The translations under genes were made by a program, and so were the position numbers. The notes under the pieces were generated by a model that saw only the letters and a program-made list of their open reading frames with translations, was not told the DNA's origin and did not search any database. A stretch of 64,000 nucleotides of DNA. Source: Pseudomonas sp. PA15(2017) (lineage in GTDB: Bacteria; Pseudomonadota; Gammaproteobacteria; Pseudomonadales; Pseudomonadaceae). The stretch is from assembly GCF_001945395.1 (NCBI RefSeq), contig NZ_MSXV01000020.1:62001-126000 (forward strand), read 5' to 3'. Shown here in pieces: positions 9,941-20,916 of this stretch (position 1 is its first letter; each line of letters begins with the position of its first letter).

Positions 9941-11221
<1,281 letters not shown>

Positions 11222-11225
11222 CCAC

Positions 11226-11861
11226 ATGCTGACCATTGCCCTGTCCAAAGGCCGTATTCTCGACGACACCCTGCCGCTGCTCGCGGCGGCAGGCATCGTG
11301 CCGACCGAGAATCCGGACAAGAGCCGCAAGCTGATCATCCCGACCACCCAGGACGATGTGCGTCTGTTGATCGTGCGCGCCACCGACGTGCCGACCTACG
11401 TCGAACACGGTGCCGCCGACCTCGGCGTAGCCGGCAAGGATGTGCTGCTCGAATACGGTGGCCAGGGGCTCTACGAGCCGCTGGACCTGCGTATCGCGCG
11501 CTGCAAGCTGATGACCGCCGGTGCCGTGGGCGCGCCCGAGCCGAAAGGCCGCCTGCGCGTGGCCACCAAGTTCGTCAACGTCGCCAAGCGCTATTATGCC
11601 GAGCAAGGCCGTCAGGTCGACATCATCAAGCTGTACGGTTCCATGGAACTGGGGCCTCTGGTAGGTCTGTCCGACAAGATCATCGACGTGGTCGACACCG
11701 GTAACACGCTCAAGGCCAATGGCCTGGAAGCTCAGGAGCTGATCGCCCACATCAGCTCGCGCCTGATCGTCAACAAGGCGTCCATGAAGATGCAGCACGG
11801 CCGCGTTCAGGCTCTGATCGACACGCTGCGTGAAGCGGTCGAGACCCACCATCCGCATTGA
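11226..11861 (+). CDS. hisG: ATP phosphoribosyltransferase catalytic subunit HisG, short form
   Basis: The start at ATG 11226 ([16 protein letters not shown]) gives 211 residues. An in-frame upstream extension overlaps murA and is rejected. The product has the two catalytic lobes but lacks the C-terminal ACT-like regulatory domain of long HisG. Short HisG needs the partner HisZ, which is not in this window. It catalyses the first step of histidine synthesis, joining ATP and PRPP. The motif [12 protein letters not shown] and the phosphate-binding segment [12 protein letters not shown] are clear. Confidence 0.96.
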   Translation: MLTIALSKGRILDDTLPLLAAAGIVPTENPDKSRKLIIPTTQDDVRLLIVRATDVPTYVEHGAADLGVAGKDVLLEYGGQGLYEPLDLRIARCKLMTAGAVGAPEPKGRLRVATKFVNVAKRYYAEQGRQVDIIKLYGSMELGPLVGLSDKIIDVVDTGNTLKANGLEAQELIAHISSRLIVNKASMKMQHGRVQALIDTLREAVETHHPH

Positions 11862-11914
11862 TCCTCTTTCGCGTGATTTGATAACCACGCACTGCCTATC
11901 CGTGTCATAGCCAA

Positions 11915-11963
11915 TTTTTCAGGTGCCCGCACGGAGAGGCCTGCTAATGTGGCGCCTGAAAAA
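11915..11963. repeat. Inverted repeat in the hisG-hisD gap
   Basis: TTTTTCAGGTGCC (11915-11927) and GGCGCCTGAAAAA (11951-11963) pair over 13 positions with one G-T pair around a 23-base loop. On the plus strand the downstream arm ends in A residues, so it is not a standard terminator for hisG. It could be a weak minus-strand terminator, an RNA structure or an operator. Confidence 0.5.
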
Positions 11964-11983
11964 CTCCAGATGAGGCTTCAGCT

Positions 11984-13294
11984 ATGACCGCTCCAGTTGC
12001 CATTCGCCGACTCAACGCTGCCGACGCGGATTTCGCCCAGCATCTGGATCATCTGCTGAGCTGGGAAAGCGTCTCCGACGACGGCGTCAATCAGCGCGTA
12101 GTGGATATCATCAAGGCCGTGCGCGAACGGGGTGATGCGGCGCTGGTCGAATTCACCCAGCGTTTCGATGCGCTCGACGTGGCCTCGATGGCCGACTTGA
12201 TCTTGCCGCGCGAGCGCCTGGAACTGGCGCTCACCCGCATCACCACCGAGCAGCGCCAGGCGCTGGAAACTGCCGCCGCCCGGGTGCGCAGCTACCACGA
12301 GAAGCAGAAACAGGATTCCTGGACCTACACCGAGGCCGACGGTACGGTGCTGGGCCAGAAGGTCACGCCGCTCGATCGTGCCGGGCTGTACGTACCCGGT
12401 GGCAAAGCCTCGTATCCATCTTCGGTATTGATGAATGCCATTCCCGCCAAGGTCGCCGGTGTGTCCGAGGTGGTCATGGTGGTGCCCACGCCGCGTGGCG
12501 AGATCAACGAGATCGTACTGGCCGCCGCGGCCATCGCCGGCGTCGACCGGGTGTTCACCATCGGTGGCGCCCAGGCCGTCGCTGCGCTGGCCTACGGTAC
12601 CGAGAGCGTGCCGCCGGTGGACAAGATCGTCGGGCCGGGCAACATCTACGTGGCCACCGCCAAGCGCCACGTGTTCGGCAAGGTCGGCATCGACATGATC
12701 GCCGGGCCATCGGAAATCCTCGTGGTCTGCGACGGCCAGACCGACCCGGACTGGATCGCCATGGATCTGTTCTCCCAGGCCGAGCACGATGAGGACGCGC
12801 AGTCGATCCTGGTCAGCCCGGACGCCGCATTCCTCGACAAGGTCGCCGAAAGCATCGCCAGGCTGTTACCGAGCCTGGAGCGCGAGACCATCGCGCGCAC
12901 TTCCATCGAAGGCCGCGGCGCGCTGATTCTGGTCGAAGACATGGCCCAGGCCATCGAAGTGGCTAATCGTATCGCGCCCGAGCACCTGGAGCTTTCGGTC
13001 GAGAACCCGGAGCAGTACCTGGCGCAGATTCGCCATGCCGGTGCGATCTTCATGGGGCGCTACACCGCCGAGGCGTTGGGCGATTACTGCGCCGGTCCCA
13101 ACCATGTCCTGCCGACCTCGGGCACCGCGCGCTTCTCTTCGCCGCTGGGCGTGTACGACTTCCAGAAGCGCTCGTCGATCATCCACTGCTCGGCCGCCGG
13201 TGCTTCAGAACTGGGCAAGGTGGCCTCGGTGCTCGCCCGCGGCGAGTCGCTGACCGCTCACGCGCGCAGCGCCGAATATCGCATCAAGAACTGA
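11984..13294 (+). CDS. hisD: Histidinol dehydrogenase HisD
   Basis: The 436-residue protein shows the family pattern: [20 protein letters not shown], then [13 protein letters not shown], then the zinc region [10 protein letters not shown] and [11 protein letters not shown]. HisD oxidises histidinol twice to histidine with NAD, using one zinc per active site. It starts 122 bases after hisG across the inverted repeat described separately and is followed by hisC, so it probably belongs to a hisGDC transcription unit. Confidence 0.97.
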   Translation: MTAPVAIRRLNAADADFAQHLDHLLSWESVSDDGVNQRVVDIIKAVRERGDAALVEFTQRFDALDVASMADLILPRERLELALTRITTEQRQALETAAARVRSYHEKQKQDSWTYTEADGTVLGQKVTPLDRAGLYVPGGKASYPSSVLMNAIPAKVAGVSEVVMVVPTPRGEINEIVLAAAAIAGVDRVFTIGGAQAVAALAYGTESVPPVDKIVGPGNIYVATAKRHVFGKVGIDMIAGPSEILVVCDGQTDPDWIAMDLFSQAEHDEDAQSILVSPDAAFLDKVAESIARLLPSLERETIARTSIEGRGALILVEDMAQAIEVANRIAPEHLELSVENPEQYLAQIRHAGAIFMGRYTAEALGDYCAGPNHVLPTSGTARFSSPLGVYDFQKRSSIIHCSAAGASELGKVASVLARGESLTAHARSAEYRIKN

Positions 13295-13307
13295 TCAATG
13301 ATCGTGG

Positions 13308-13333
13308 GGTGGACGACGCTTTCCTCGTCCACC
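13308..13333. repeat. REP-like hairpin between hisD and hisC
   Basis: GGTGGACGA (13308-13316) and TCGTCCACC (13325-13333) form a perfect nine-base stem with an eight-base loop. No T-tract follows, so it looks like an interspersed palindrome rather than a terminator. Confidence 0.55.
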
Positions 13334-13368
13334 GTGTCGTCTGAACAATTTCGAGGAGAGAAGGGCAG

Positions 13369-14421
13369 ATGAGCAAATTCTGGAGCCCCTTCGTCAAGAG
13401 CCTGGTGCCCTATGTACCGGGTGAGCAGCCGAAGCTGAGCAAGCTGGTCAAACTCAACACCAACGAGAATCCCTACGGCCCGTCGCCGCGAGCCATCGCT
13501 GCCATGCAGGCCGAGCTGAACGACGACCTGCGCCTGTATCCCGATCCCAACGGCGACCGCCTCAAGCAGGCGGTGGCAGCCTACTACGGCGTGCCGAGCA
13601 GCCAGGTGTTCGTCGGCAATGGCTCCGACGAAGTGCTGGCCCATGCCTTCCACGGTCTGTTCCAGCACGGCAAGCCGCTGCTGTTCCCGGATATCAGCTA
13701 CAGCTTTTATCCGGTCTACTGCGGGCTGTACGGCATCCAGGCCGAGCCGATCGCCCTGGACGAGCAGTTCCAGATCCGCGTCGAGGATTATGCGCGGCCC
13801 AACGGCGGCATCATTTTCCCTAACCCGAACGCGCCGACCGGTTGCCTGCTGGCGCTGGAGGCGGTTGAGCGTCTGCTGCAAGCCAACCCGGACAGCGTCG
13901 TGCTGGTGGACGAGGCCTATATCGATTTCGGCGGCGAATCGGCGATCGGCCTGGTGAGCAGGTACCCTAACCTGCTGGTCACCCAGACACTGTCCAAGTC
14001 GCGCTCGCTGGCTGGGCTGCGCGTCGGCCTGGCGGTGGGGCACGAGGATCTGATCGAGGCATTGGAGCGGATCAAGAACAGCTTCAACTCCTACCCGCTG
14101 GACCGCATCGCCATCGCCGGTGCTGCCGCGGCGTTCGAGGATCGCGCCTACTTCGAGCAAACCTGTGCGGCAGTGATCGCCAGCCGTGAACAGGTCGTCG
14201 CCGGCCTGCAGGCCATGGGTTTCGAGGTGCTGCCTTCGGCCGCGAACTTCATCTTCGCCCGCCACCCTCGGCGTGACGCGGCCGGCATTGCCGCCTCGCT
14301 GCGTGAACAGGGCGCGATCGTGCGCCACTTCAAGCAGGAGCGCATCGCCCAGTTCCTGCGTATCAGTATCGGCTCGCCCGAGCAGAACCAGGCGTTGCTC
14401 GACGCACTCGCGTCGCTCTGA
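13369..14421 (+). CDS. hisC: Histidinol-phosphate aminotransferase HisC
   Basis: The 350-residue class I/II aminotransferase carries the N-terminal substrate region [13 protein letters not shown], the PLP-contact segment [10 protein letters not shown] and the Schiff-base lysine in [14 protein letters not shown]. It transfers an amino group from glutamate to imidazole-acetol phosphate. The start at 13369 is preceded by GAGGAGAGAAGG. It closes the hisGDC run and is followed by a strong terminator shared with the convergent gene. Some pseudomonads carry a second hisC elsewhere; that cannot be checked here. Confidence 0.95.
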   Translation: MSKFWSPFVKSLVPYVPGEQPKLSKLVKLNTNENPYGPSPRAIAAMQAELNDDLRLYPDPNGDRLKQAVAAYYGVPSSQVFVGNGSDEVLAHAFHGLFQHGKPLLFPDISYSFYPVYCGLYGIQAEPIALDEQFQIRVEDYARPNGGIIFPNPNAPTGCLLALEAVERLLQANPDSVVLVDEAYIDFGGESAIGLVSRYPNLLVTQTLSKSRSLAGLRVGLAVGHEDLIEALERIKNSFNSYPLDRIAIAGAAAAFEDRAYFEQTCAAVIASREQVVAGLQAMGFEVLPSAANFIFARHPRRDAAGIAASLREQGAIVRHFKQERIAQFLRISIGSPEQNQALLDALASL

Positions 14422-14437
14422 GCGTCAGCCGTTCATG

Positions 14438-14466
14438 AAAAAGCCAGGGCATAGCCCTGGCTTTTT
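14438..14466. terminator. Bidirectional intrinsic terminator after hisC
   Basis: AAAAAGCCAGGGC and GCCCTGGCTTTTT form a 13-base perfect stem around a short loop, with A and T tracts on both sides. It sits between convergent hisC and the DUF4198 gene and can stop transcription from both. Confidence 0.88.
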
Positions 14467-14494
14467 CGTATCTGCGCGAAGTTGCCGACGCCAC

Positions 14495-15220
14495 TCAGTG
14501 CTGATGGCCCTGGCCAATGAAGGTCAGCGACGTGAAATAGCCGCGGCTGTCGATATCCGCATCGCCTTTCACCGGCTGGGTGGCTTCGGCAGCGATGACG
14601 TTCAGGCCTTCGTTGCGTACCGTCACCTGAGCCTCGCCCTTGGCGTCGGTGGTGGCGCTGATAGTGTCCGGCGCGCTGCGGTAGTCACCGATCAGCTTTA
14701 CATCGGCGGCTGGTTTGCCGTCGATCAGCACGCGTACGGGAAGCGGCTTGCCGACGCCGACCTCGAGGGGATCGGCCAGGGGCACGATCACCATGCGCAG
14801 CCCTTTCAGATCGGGCAGGTGGGCGTGTGCCTGGAGGATCGACAGGCTGTATTTGTAGGTGTGCAGTGCCTCCACAGCGCCCGGCACCTGGCTGCGGCCC
14901 TGATTGATCCATTCACCATCGGCGGTCTTTGACCAGGCGCCATTGTCCAGGGCGACTGCCAGCGACGCTGGTGTGCTCAGGGGTTTGAGGCGTGCGTGGT
15001 CGGCGAGACGCTCGATGGTCACCGGCACGCTCTTGCCGGCACCATTGAACGCCCAGGCGCGGCTGATTTTCTCAGCCTTGAAGGCATCGTCTTCAGCGCC
15101 ATGGCCGTAGACCACTTCGATGTTGCCGCGGCGCTGCTCCGTCCACAGGCCGTGGGCACCGGCCTGGCCGGCGACGGCGAGGAGGGCGAGTAGAGCGGCG
15201 GTTTTACTTGAGATGCGCAT
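14495..15220 (-). CDS. Periplasmic DUF4198 (NikM-like) protein
   Basis: The 241-residue product has a signal peptide (residues 1-22, ending AGQAGA) directly before HGLWTEQRRGN, so the mature protein begins with a histidine. The body is the DUF4198 beta-rich domain, a family linked to nickel and other metal uptake. The C-terminus (GQGHQH) is also histidine-containing. It lies 15 bases after the TonB receptor gene and is almost surely in its operon, suggesting a periplasmic metal- or ligand-binding step for the same substrate. The substrate is unknown. Confidence 0.75.
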   Translation of the reverse strand: MRISSKTAALLALLAVAGQAGAHGLWTEQRRGNIEVVYGHGAEDDAFKAEKISRAWAFNGAGKSVPVTIERLADHARLKPLSTPASLAVALDNGAWSKTADGEWINQGRSQVPGAVEALHTYKYSLSILQAHAHLPDLKGLRMVIVPLADPLEVGVGKPLPVRVLIDGKPAADVKLIGDYRSAPDTISATTDAKGEAQVTVRNEGLNVIAAEATQPVKGDADIDSRGYFTSLTFIGQGHQH

Positions 15221-15235
15221 GGTGCGTCCTTTCGA

Positions 15236-17332
15236 TCAGAGGTTGAGGGTCAGGCTGACACTAAGGTTGCGCGGCTCGCCGGGGAGCACCCAGGCGCTGT
15301 TGTAGGCGCGCTCGTAATATTTGCGGTCGAACAGGTTGTTGAGGTTCAGGCCCAGGGTCACGTCTTCACTGGCCTTGTAGTGGGCGAGCAGGTCGACCGT
15401 ACTGTAGGACGGCAGGGTGAAGTCGCTGCCCGCCTGACCAGAGCGCTTGCCGACATGGTTGAAGGCGGCGCCGATGTCGGATCCACGCAGGGCACCGTTC
15501 TGGAATTCGTACACGCTCAGCAGGCTGCCGCTGTGGCGAGCGATGCCCAGCAGGTCACTGCCCTTGGGCAGCGCTGCATCGCCCTCGGTCACTTCGGCAT
15601 CGATGTAGGCGTAGGCGCCGATGATCCGCACCGCATCGCTCAACTGGCCGCTGAACTGCATATCCAGGCCCTGGCTACGTGCCTTACCGGCGGCGACGCT
15701 GTCGCCAAGGGCATTGGTGGTGATGACGTTTTCCTTGTCGATATGGAACAGCGCGATGGTGCCGCCAAGGCGCCCGTCGAGCAGATCGAGCTTCACCCCG
15801 GTCTCATAGCCCAGGCCCTTTTCCGGCTTGTAGACCTGGCCACGGGTGCCGATGGTGTTGGGTTTGAAGGAGGTGGACGCGTTGGCGAACACACCCATCG
15901 CTGGGGTGAGCTGATAGAGCAGGCCGAGGCGAGGTGTGGCGACGTCTTTCTCCTGGCGGTTACTGACCCGCGTGGTGCGGTTCAGGGCGGTCTGCTCGAT
16001 GCGCTCCAGGCGTACGCCCACCAGGCCACGCAAGCGCTCGGTGAAGGCGATCTGATCCTGCAGGTTCAGGGCGTAGCTTTCCGTGCGTTCGTGAAAGTCG
16101 TTGGCACGGGTCAGTGCCGGCTTCGCCTGGCCGTACACCGGGTTGTAGATATCCAGGCCGTAACTCGCCAGCGTTGCGCTCTGTGGGTACTTCTGGCTGT
16201 TGCGATAGTTCTCGTATTCGAGACCGATCAGCGTCTGGTGCTGCCAGCCGGCGAACTCGAAATCACCATGCAGTTCGGCCTGGGTGATGCTGTCGTTCCA
16301 TTCGAAATCACGCTGGCGGTAGAAACGGGTGATGGTGGTGCCTACCAGTGCCTGGGGTTCCGAGCTGTTTCCCCGCAAGGTGCCCTGGGTGTAGTGGTTG
16401 GCCAGGCGCAGTTTCCAGGCGTCGCTCAGGTAGTGTTCGAGGGCCAGGTCAAGGGTCTGGTTGTCGTTGCGGATGTCCCCATCGTTGGGCTCGCCCATGA
16501 AAGTCGAGCGCTTCACCGAGCCTAACTGGCCATTGACCGCCGGGATCCCGCGATCGAATACCGACTCGGTGCGCGAGAACTCGGCGTCCAGCATCAGCCG
16601 GGTGTCCGGTGAGAGCTGCCAGCTCAGTGAGGGACTGACGATACGCCGTTGGCTGCCGACGTGATCGCGGAAACTGCCGTTGTCCTCGATGGCCATGTTG
16701 ACCCTGGAGAGCAGGCTGCCGTCCTCGTTCAGCGGGGTATTCACATCCAGGCTGCTGCGATAGCGATCCCAACTGCCGGCGCTGAACGACAGCGTGCTGA
16801 AGGCTTCATCCTGCGGGCGCTTGCTGACGATGTTCACCAGCCCGCCAGGATCGCCGCGACCATACAGGCTGGCGGCCGGACCCTTGAGTACTTCGATGCG
16901 CTCGATGCTGGAGGTGTCCGGCGAGCTGTAGCTGCCGCGGTTGATGGCGAAACCGTTCTTGTACAGTTCGCCGGTGGTGAAGCCGCGCACGCTGTAGTTG
17001 AGAAAGGTCAGGCCGCCGAAGTTGTTCTGCCGCGATACGCCGCCGGCAAAGTCCAGGGCTCGGTCGATGCGCGTGGTGTTGAGATCTTCGAGCACCTGGG
17101 CAGGCACGACCTGGATGCTCTGCGGTGTGTTGCGAATATCGGTATCGGTGCGCGTGGCCGTTGCCGAGCGCGTGGCACGGTAGCCCAATACCGGGCCATC
17201 GGCCGACTCCTGGCGATGTTCGGCGCTGATCACGCTCTCATCGAGTTGCAGGGTGCCGGTGCTTTCGGCGTACGAGGAAACACTCAGCAAGCCGAGCGGC
17301 AAGCTGCTGAACAGAGCGAGGGAGCGACGCAA
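15236..17332 (-). CDS. TonB-dependent siderophore-type receptor
   Basis: I prefer a TTG start at 17332 because it yields a clean signal peptide (LRRSLALFSSLPLGLLSVSS then YA) and has AAGGA upstream. An ATG at 17383 adds 17 residues with no signal-peptide character. The protein of about 698 residues has a plug domain (RNTPQSIQVVPAQVLEDL, IERIEVLKGPAASLYGRGDP) and a 22-strand barrel ending in a C-terminal aromatic-poor LNL. It lacks the extra N-terminal signalling domain of FpvA-type receptors. The family imports ferric siderophores or other metal chelates. Its partner gene encodes a DUF4198 protein. Confidence 0.87.
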   Translation of the reverse strand: MRRSLALFSSLPLGLLSVSSYAESTGTLQLDESVISAEHRQESADGPVLGYRATRSATATRTDTDIRNTPQSIQVVPAQVLEDLNTTRIDRALDFAGGVSRQNNFGGLTFLNYSVRGFTTGELYKNGFAINRGSYSSPDTSSIERIEVLKGPAASLYGRGDPGGLVNIVSKRPQDEAFSTLSFSAGSWDRYRSSLDVNTPLNEDGSLLSRVNMAIEDNGSFRDHVGSQRRIVSPSLSWQLSPDTRLMLDAEFSRTESVFDRGIPAVNGQLGSVKRSTFMGEPNDGDIRNDNQTLDLALEHYLSDAWKLRLANHYTQGTLRGNSSEPQALVGTTITRFYRQRDFEWNDSITQAELHGDFEFAGWQHQTLIGLEYENYRNSQKYPQSATLASYGLDIYNPVYGQAKPALTRANDFHERTESYALNLQDQIAFTERLRGLVGVRLERIEQTALNRTTRVSNRQEKDVATPRLGLLYQLTPAMGVFANASTSFKPNTIGTRGQVYKPEKGLGYETGVKLDLLDGRLGGTIALFHIDKENVITTNALGDSVAAGKARSQGLDMQFSGQLSDAVRIIGAYAYIDAEVTEGDAALPKGSDLLGIARHSGSLLSVYEFQNGALRGSDIGAAFNHVGKRSGQAGSDFTLPSYSTVDLLAHYKASEDVTLGLNLNNLFDRKYYERAYNSAWVLPGEPRNLSVSLTLNL

Positions 17333-17350
17333 GATGCAAATCCTTGGCAG

Positions 17351-17373
17351 GTTATAAAACGTAATAACATTAC
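17351..17373 (-). promoter_or_regulatory. Possible Zur-type operator before the TonB receptor
   Basis: An AT-rich island holds the perfect palindrome GTAATAACATTAC (17361-17373) within a larger imperfect repeat. The half-site ATAACATTAC closely resembles the zinc-repressor Zur half-site; the other half matches poorly. It lies 18 bases before the preferred start. Assigned by resemblance only. Confidence 0.4.
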
Positions 17374-17431
17374 ATTTTAACACTGGCAGACCGCAACGTC
17401 TGCGTTCAGACGATGCAGCCTCTGCTGGGGA

Positions 17432-18577
17432 TCAGTTGCTGGTGGCGGCAGGCGGGCGGATGCCGATCTCGGCCTTGAGCTCCATCGGCTTGCCATTGCG
17501 CATCAATTCGATACGAATGGTCTCGCCGGGCTTGGCACGGGCGACCTGGTTCATCGAACGGCGTGCATCGTCTGCCGGCTCGCCGTCGATCTTGAGGATC
17601 AGGTCGTTGGGTTGCAAGCCGGCCTTCTGCGCCGGGCCGTTGCGGAAGATAGCGGCAACGATGATGCCTTGACGGCCTTCCAGGCCAAAGGACTCGGCCA
17701 GCTCCGGCGTCAGCGGTTGCACTTCGAGGCCCAGCCAGCCGCGGATCACCTTGCCGTGCTCGATGATCGCCTGCATCACTTCCATTGCCAGATTCACCGG
17801 GATGGCGAAGCCGATGCCCTGGGAACCGCCGGGTTTGGAGAAGATCGCCGTGTTGATGCCGACCAGGTTGCCATAGGCGTCGACCAGCGCGCCGCCGGAG
17901 TTGCCCGGGTTGATCGCTGCGTCGGTCTGGATGAAATCTTCGTAGGTGTTGAGGCGCAGCTGGTTGCGACCGGTGGCGCTGACGATACCCATGGTCACCG
18001 TCTGACCGACGCCGAACGGGTTGCCAATGGCCAGGGTGACATCGCCGATGCGGATGTTGTCCGAGCGCCCGAGGGTCATGGCTGGTAGATCCTTGAGGTC
18101 GATCTTCAGCACCGCCAGGTCGGTTTCCGGGTCGCTTCCGATCACCCTGGCCAGGGTCTCGCGACCATCCTTGAGCACCACCGCGATCTCGTCGGCATTG
18201 GCACTCACATGGTTGTTGGTCAGCAGGTAGCCTTCCGGGCTCATGATCACCGCCGAGCCGAGGCTGGACTCCATGCGTCGCTGGCCAGGCAGGTTGTCGC
18301 CGTAGAACTTGCGGAACTGCGGGTCATCGGGCAACGGGTGGTTGGATTTGCCGGTGTACTTGGTGGTGTACAGGCTGGCCACCGCCGGCGAGGCGACGCT
18401 GACGGCCGTGGCGTAGGAGGCCGGGCCCTCCTGGGAGCGGGCGTAGATCGGCGCCTGGCGCAGCTGAACGTCGTGCATGGGCAGACCGACCAGTTGCGGA
18501 TACTGCTGCATGATCAGCAGCGATACCAGAACGCCAACCAAGAGTGGCCAGCCGAAAAAACGCAGGGCCTTGAGCAT
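17432..18577 (-). CDS. algW: Periplasmic serine protease AlgW (DegS-like)
   Basis: The 381-residue protein has an N-terminal membrane anchor (about residues 9-24), a trypsin-like protease domain and one C-terminal PDZ domain (about residues 270-365). The catalytic triad is His123 (LTNNHV), Asp153 (ETDLAVLK) and Ser227 (GNSGGAL). AlgW is the site-1 protease that senses misfolded outer-membrane proteins through its PDZ domain, cuts MucA and frees the envelope-stress sigma factor AlgU. An AlgU-type promoter precedes osmE 5 kb away. It lies next to hisC in other pseudomonads, but here the TonB receptor operon stands between. Confidence 0.94.
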   Translation of the reverse strand: MLKALRFFGWPLLVGVLVSLLIMQQYPQLVGLPMHDVQLRQAPIYARSQEGPASYATAVSVASPAVASLYTTKYTGKSNHPLPDDPQFRKFYGDNLPGQRRMESSLGSAVIMSPEGYLLTNNHVSANADEIAVVLKDGRETLARVIGSDPETDLAVLKIDLKDLPAMTLGRSDNIRIGDVTLAIGNPFGVGQTVTMGIVSATGRNQLRLNTYEDFIQTDAAINPGNSGGALVDAYGNLVGINTAIFSKPGGSQGIGFAIPVNLAMEVMQAIIEHGKVIRGWLGLEVQPLTPELAESFGLEGRQGIIVAAIFRNGPAQKAGLQPNDLILKIDGEPADDARRSMNQVARAKPGETIRIELMRNGKPMELKAEIGIRPPAATSN

Positions 18578-18685
18578 CGATCCATCCTGAGGGTTGCGAG
18601 GCCCCTATCGGGCCCTTAAGGTGCGCCATTATAGAGAACCGCGCCAAGAAAGCAGCGGTTCGCCACCGTTCGTGAGGAAAACTGT

Positions 18686-19444
18686 ATGGCTATCGCCCTG
18701 ACTACTCTGGTAGAGGACGCTGAGCGCTACCTGGGCGCTACGCGCATCAGCGATTATTGCCCCAACGGCCTGCAGGTCGAAGGACGGCCGCAGGTTCAGC
18801 GCATCGTCAGTGGCGTGACTGCCAGCCTGGCGATGATCGAGGCCGCCGTCGAGGCGCGCGCCGATGTGCTGCTGGTGCACCACGGCTACTTCTGGAAGGG
18901 CGAGAACCCCTGCCTTACCGGCATGAAGCAGCGTCGCCTGAAGACCCTGCTGGCCAACGACATCAGCCTGCTGGCTTACCACCTGCCGCTGGACGTGCAC
19001 CCTGAAGTGGGCAACAACGTGCAACTGGCGCGTCAGCTCGATATCACCGTCGAGGGGCCGCTGGAGCCGGATAACCCGCGTACGGTCGGCTTGATCGGCT
19101 CGCTCGCGCAACCGCTGAGCGCCCGCGACTTCGCCCGTCGCGTGCATGAGGTACTGGGCCGCGAGCCACTACTGGTGGAGGAAGACAGAATGGTCAGCCG
19201 TATCGGCTGGTGTACGGGGGGCGGCCAGGGCTACATCGACCAGGCCATCGCCGCAGGCGTCGACCTGTACCTCACCGGGGAAGCATCCGAGCAGACCTAC
19301 CACAGCGCCCGGGAAAACGGCGTCAGCTTTATCGCCGCCGGCCACCATGCCACCGAGCGTTATGGCGTGCAGGCGTTGGGCGAGTACCTGAGCCGACGCT
19401 TCGCTATCGAGCACCTGTTCATCGATTGCCCGAATCCGATTTGA
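18686..19444 (+). CDS. Nif3-like dinuclear metal centre protein
   Basis: The 252-residue product matches the Nif3/YbgI (DUF34) family. Metal-binding histidines lie in VLLVHHGYFWKGE and AYHLPLDVHPEVGNN, with further ligands in FIAAGHHATERYG. The family forms hexameric rings with two metal ions per subunit; a GTP cyclohydrolase-like or metal-handling role has been proposed but is not established. It is divergent from algW and lies upstream of cysD. AGGAAAAC precedes the start. Confidence 0.9.
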   Translation: MAIALTTLVEDAERYLGATRISDYCPNGLQVEGRPQVQRIVSGVTASLAMIEAAVEARADVLLVHHGYFWKGENPCLTGMKQRRLKTLLANDISLLAYHLPLDVHPEVGNNVQLARQLDITVEGPLEPDNPRTVGLIGSLAQPLSARDFARRVHEVLGREPLLVEEDRMVSRIGWCTGGGQGYIDQAIAAGVDLYLTGEASEQTYHSARENGVSFIAAGHHATERYGVQALGEYLSRRFAIEHLFIDCPNPI

Positions 19445-19589
19445 GCGTCAGACGTCCAAATTCCCAGGCATAAACCTAGACCGTTTCGATCTAAGTGCCG
19501 TCCTGATTAGAAGTAGGCGCTGTGCTAGAGTGCGCGCTCGTCCAAGGCCCGTCTGGCCTGAATAAAATACCGTGACCTCGTGAGTAGCC

Positions 19590-20507
19590 ATGCTCGACAA
19601 ACTGACGCACTTGAAACAGCTCGAGGCGGAAAGTATCCACATCATTCGTGAAGTGGCCGCCGAATTCGATAACCCGGTGATGCTCTATTCCATCGGCAAG
19701 GATTCCGCCGTGATGCTGCATCTGGCGCGCAAGGCGTTCTTTCCCGGCAAACTGCCGTTTCCGGTGATGCACGTCGATACGCGCTGGAAATTCCAGGAGA
19801 TGTACCGCTTCCGCGACAAGATGGTCAGCGAGATGGGCCTGGACCTGATCACCCACATCAATCCCGACGGTGTGGCGCAGGACATGAATCCCTTCACCTA
19901 CGGCAGTGCCAAGCACACCGACGTGATGAAGACCGAGGGTCTCAAGCAGGCGCTGGACAAGTACGGCTTCGATGCCGCCTTCGGTGGCGCGCGCCGCGAC
20001 GAAGAGAAGTCCCGTGCCAAGGAGCGCGTCTACTCGTTCCGCGACAGCAAGCACCGCTGGGATCCCAAGAACCAGCGCCCCGAGCTGTGGAACGTGTACA
20101 ACGGCAACGTCAAGAAGGGCGAGTCGATCCGCGTATTCCCGCTCTCCAACTGGACCGAGCTGGATATCTGGCAATACATCTATCTGGAACAGATCCCGAT
20201 CGTACCGCTGTACTTCGCCGCCGAGCGCGAGGTCATCGAGAAGAACGGCACGCTGATCATGATCGATGACGAGCGCATTCTCGAGCACCTGAGCGACGAG
20301 GAAAAGTCGCGCATTCAGAAGAAGAAGGTGCGTTTCCGCACCCTGGGTTGCTACCCGCTGACCGGCGCGGTGGAGTCCGAAGCGGAAAGCCTGACCGACA
20401 TCATCCAGGAAATGCTCCTGACCCGGACCTCCGAACGCCAGGGCCGCGTGATCGATCACGACGCCGCCGGCTCGATGGAAGAAAAGAAACGTCAGGGCTA
20501 TTTCTAA
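19590..20507 (+). CDS. cysD: Sulfate adenylyltransferase subunit 2 CysD
   Basis: The 305-residue protein is a PAPS-reductase-like PP-loop enzyme with [20 protein letters not shown] near the N-terminus. With CysN it makes adenosine phosphosulfate from sulfate and ATP, the first step of sulfate assimilation. The C-terminal [11 protein letters not shown] is typical. In most gamma-proteobacteria cysN follows within a few bases. Here the gap to cysNC is 443 bases and holds another gene between heptamer repeats. Confidence 0.97.
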   Translation: MLDKLTHLKQLEAESIHIIREVAAEFDNPVMLYSIGKDSAVMLHLARKAFFPGKLPFPVMHVDTRWKFQEMYRFRDKMVSEMGLDLITHINPDGVAQDMNPFTYGSAKHTDVMKTEGLKQALDKYGFDAAFGGARRDEEKSRAKERVYSFRDSKHRWDPKNQRPELWNVYNGNVKKGESIRVFPLSNWTELDIWQYIYLEQIPIVPLYFAAEREVIEKNGTLIMIDDERILEHLSDEEKSRIQKKKVRFRTLGCYPLTGAVESEAESLTDIIQEMLLTRTSERQGRVIDHDAAGSMEEKKRQGYF

Positions 20508-20515
20508 AATACGGC

Positions 20516-20549
20516 TACAGGCGTCAGGCCACAGGCTTCAGGCAGAGGC
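20516..20549. repeat. Heptamer repeats CAGGC, left edge of the cassette
   Basis: Four consecutive seven-base units (tacaggc, gtcaggc, cacaggc, ttcaggc) and one six-base unit (agaggc) lie directly after cysD. All four heptamers end in CAGGC. The right side of the cassette carries the complementary units. Confidence 0.85.
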
Positions 20550-20560
20550 GGAGAAGATAA

Positions 20561-20902
20561 ATGGACTTCGAGCGGCTTGAGGTCTGGCAGCGCGCCCGGA
20601 CGCTGACGGTAGATGTATACAAAGGTTTCACCGAGTGCCGTGACTACGGTTTCAGGGATCAGATCACTCGTTCGGCTTTGTCCATCCCTAGCAATATCGC
20701 TGAAGGGATGGAAAGAGGTAGCGACAAGGAGAAGTGCCGGTTTCTGTGGATTGCCAAAGGCTCTTGTGCAGAGTTGAGAACGCAGATCCTTATCGGCGCT
20801 GATATTGGCTATATAAGCCAGCCTGTCGCCACCCCCTGGCTCGAAGAGTCGATGCGTATATCGCGAATGTTGACTGGCCTGATAACTCGTATTTCTGAAT
20901 GA
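20561..20902 (+). CDS. Four-helix-bundle (S23/Avd-like) protein
   Basis: The 113-residue protein is a clear member of the four-helix-bundle family (TIGR02436): MDFERLEVWQRARTLTVDVY, then DYGFRDQITRSALSIPSNIA, then AKGSCAELRTQ. Relatives are found in 23S rRNA intervening sequences and, as Avd, in diversity-generating retroelements. No reverse transcriptase or template repeat is present here, so no DGR is claimed. The gene sits in frame-neutral position between cysD and cysNC, is flanked by inverted heptamer repeats, and has lower GC codon use than its neighbours. Function is unknown; basic residues suggest RNA or nucleic-acid binding. Confidence 0.88.
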   Translation: MDFERLEVWQRARTLTVDVYKGFTECRDYGFRDQITRSALSIPSNIAEGMERGSDKEKCRFLWIAKGSCAELRTQILIGADIGYISQPVATPWLEESMRISRMLTGLITRISE

Positions 20903-20916
20903 TTTTTGTGCTGTAA

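Noticed and set aside
20561..20902. Diversity-generating retroelement around the Avd-like gene
   Set aside because: No reverse transcriptase and no template or variable repeat pair is present.
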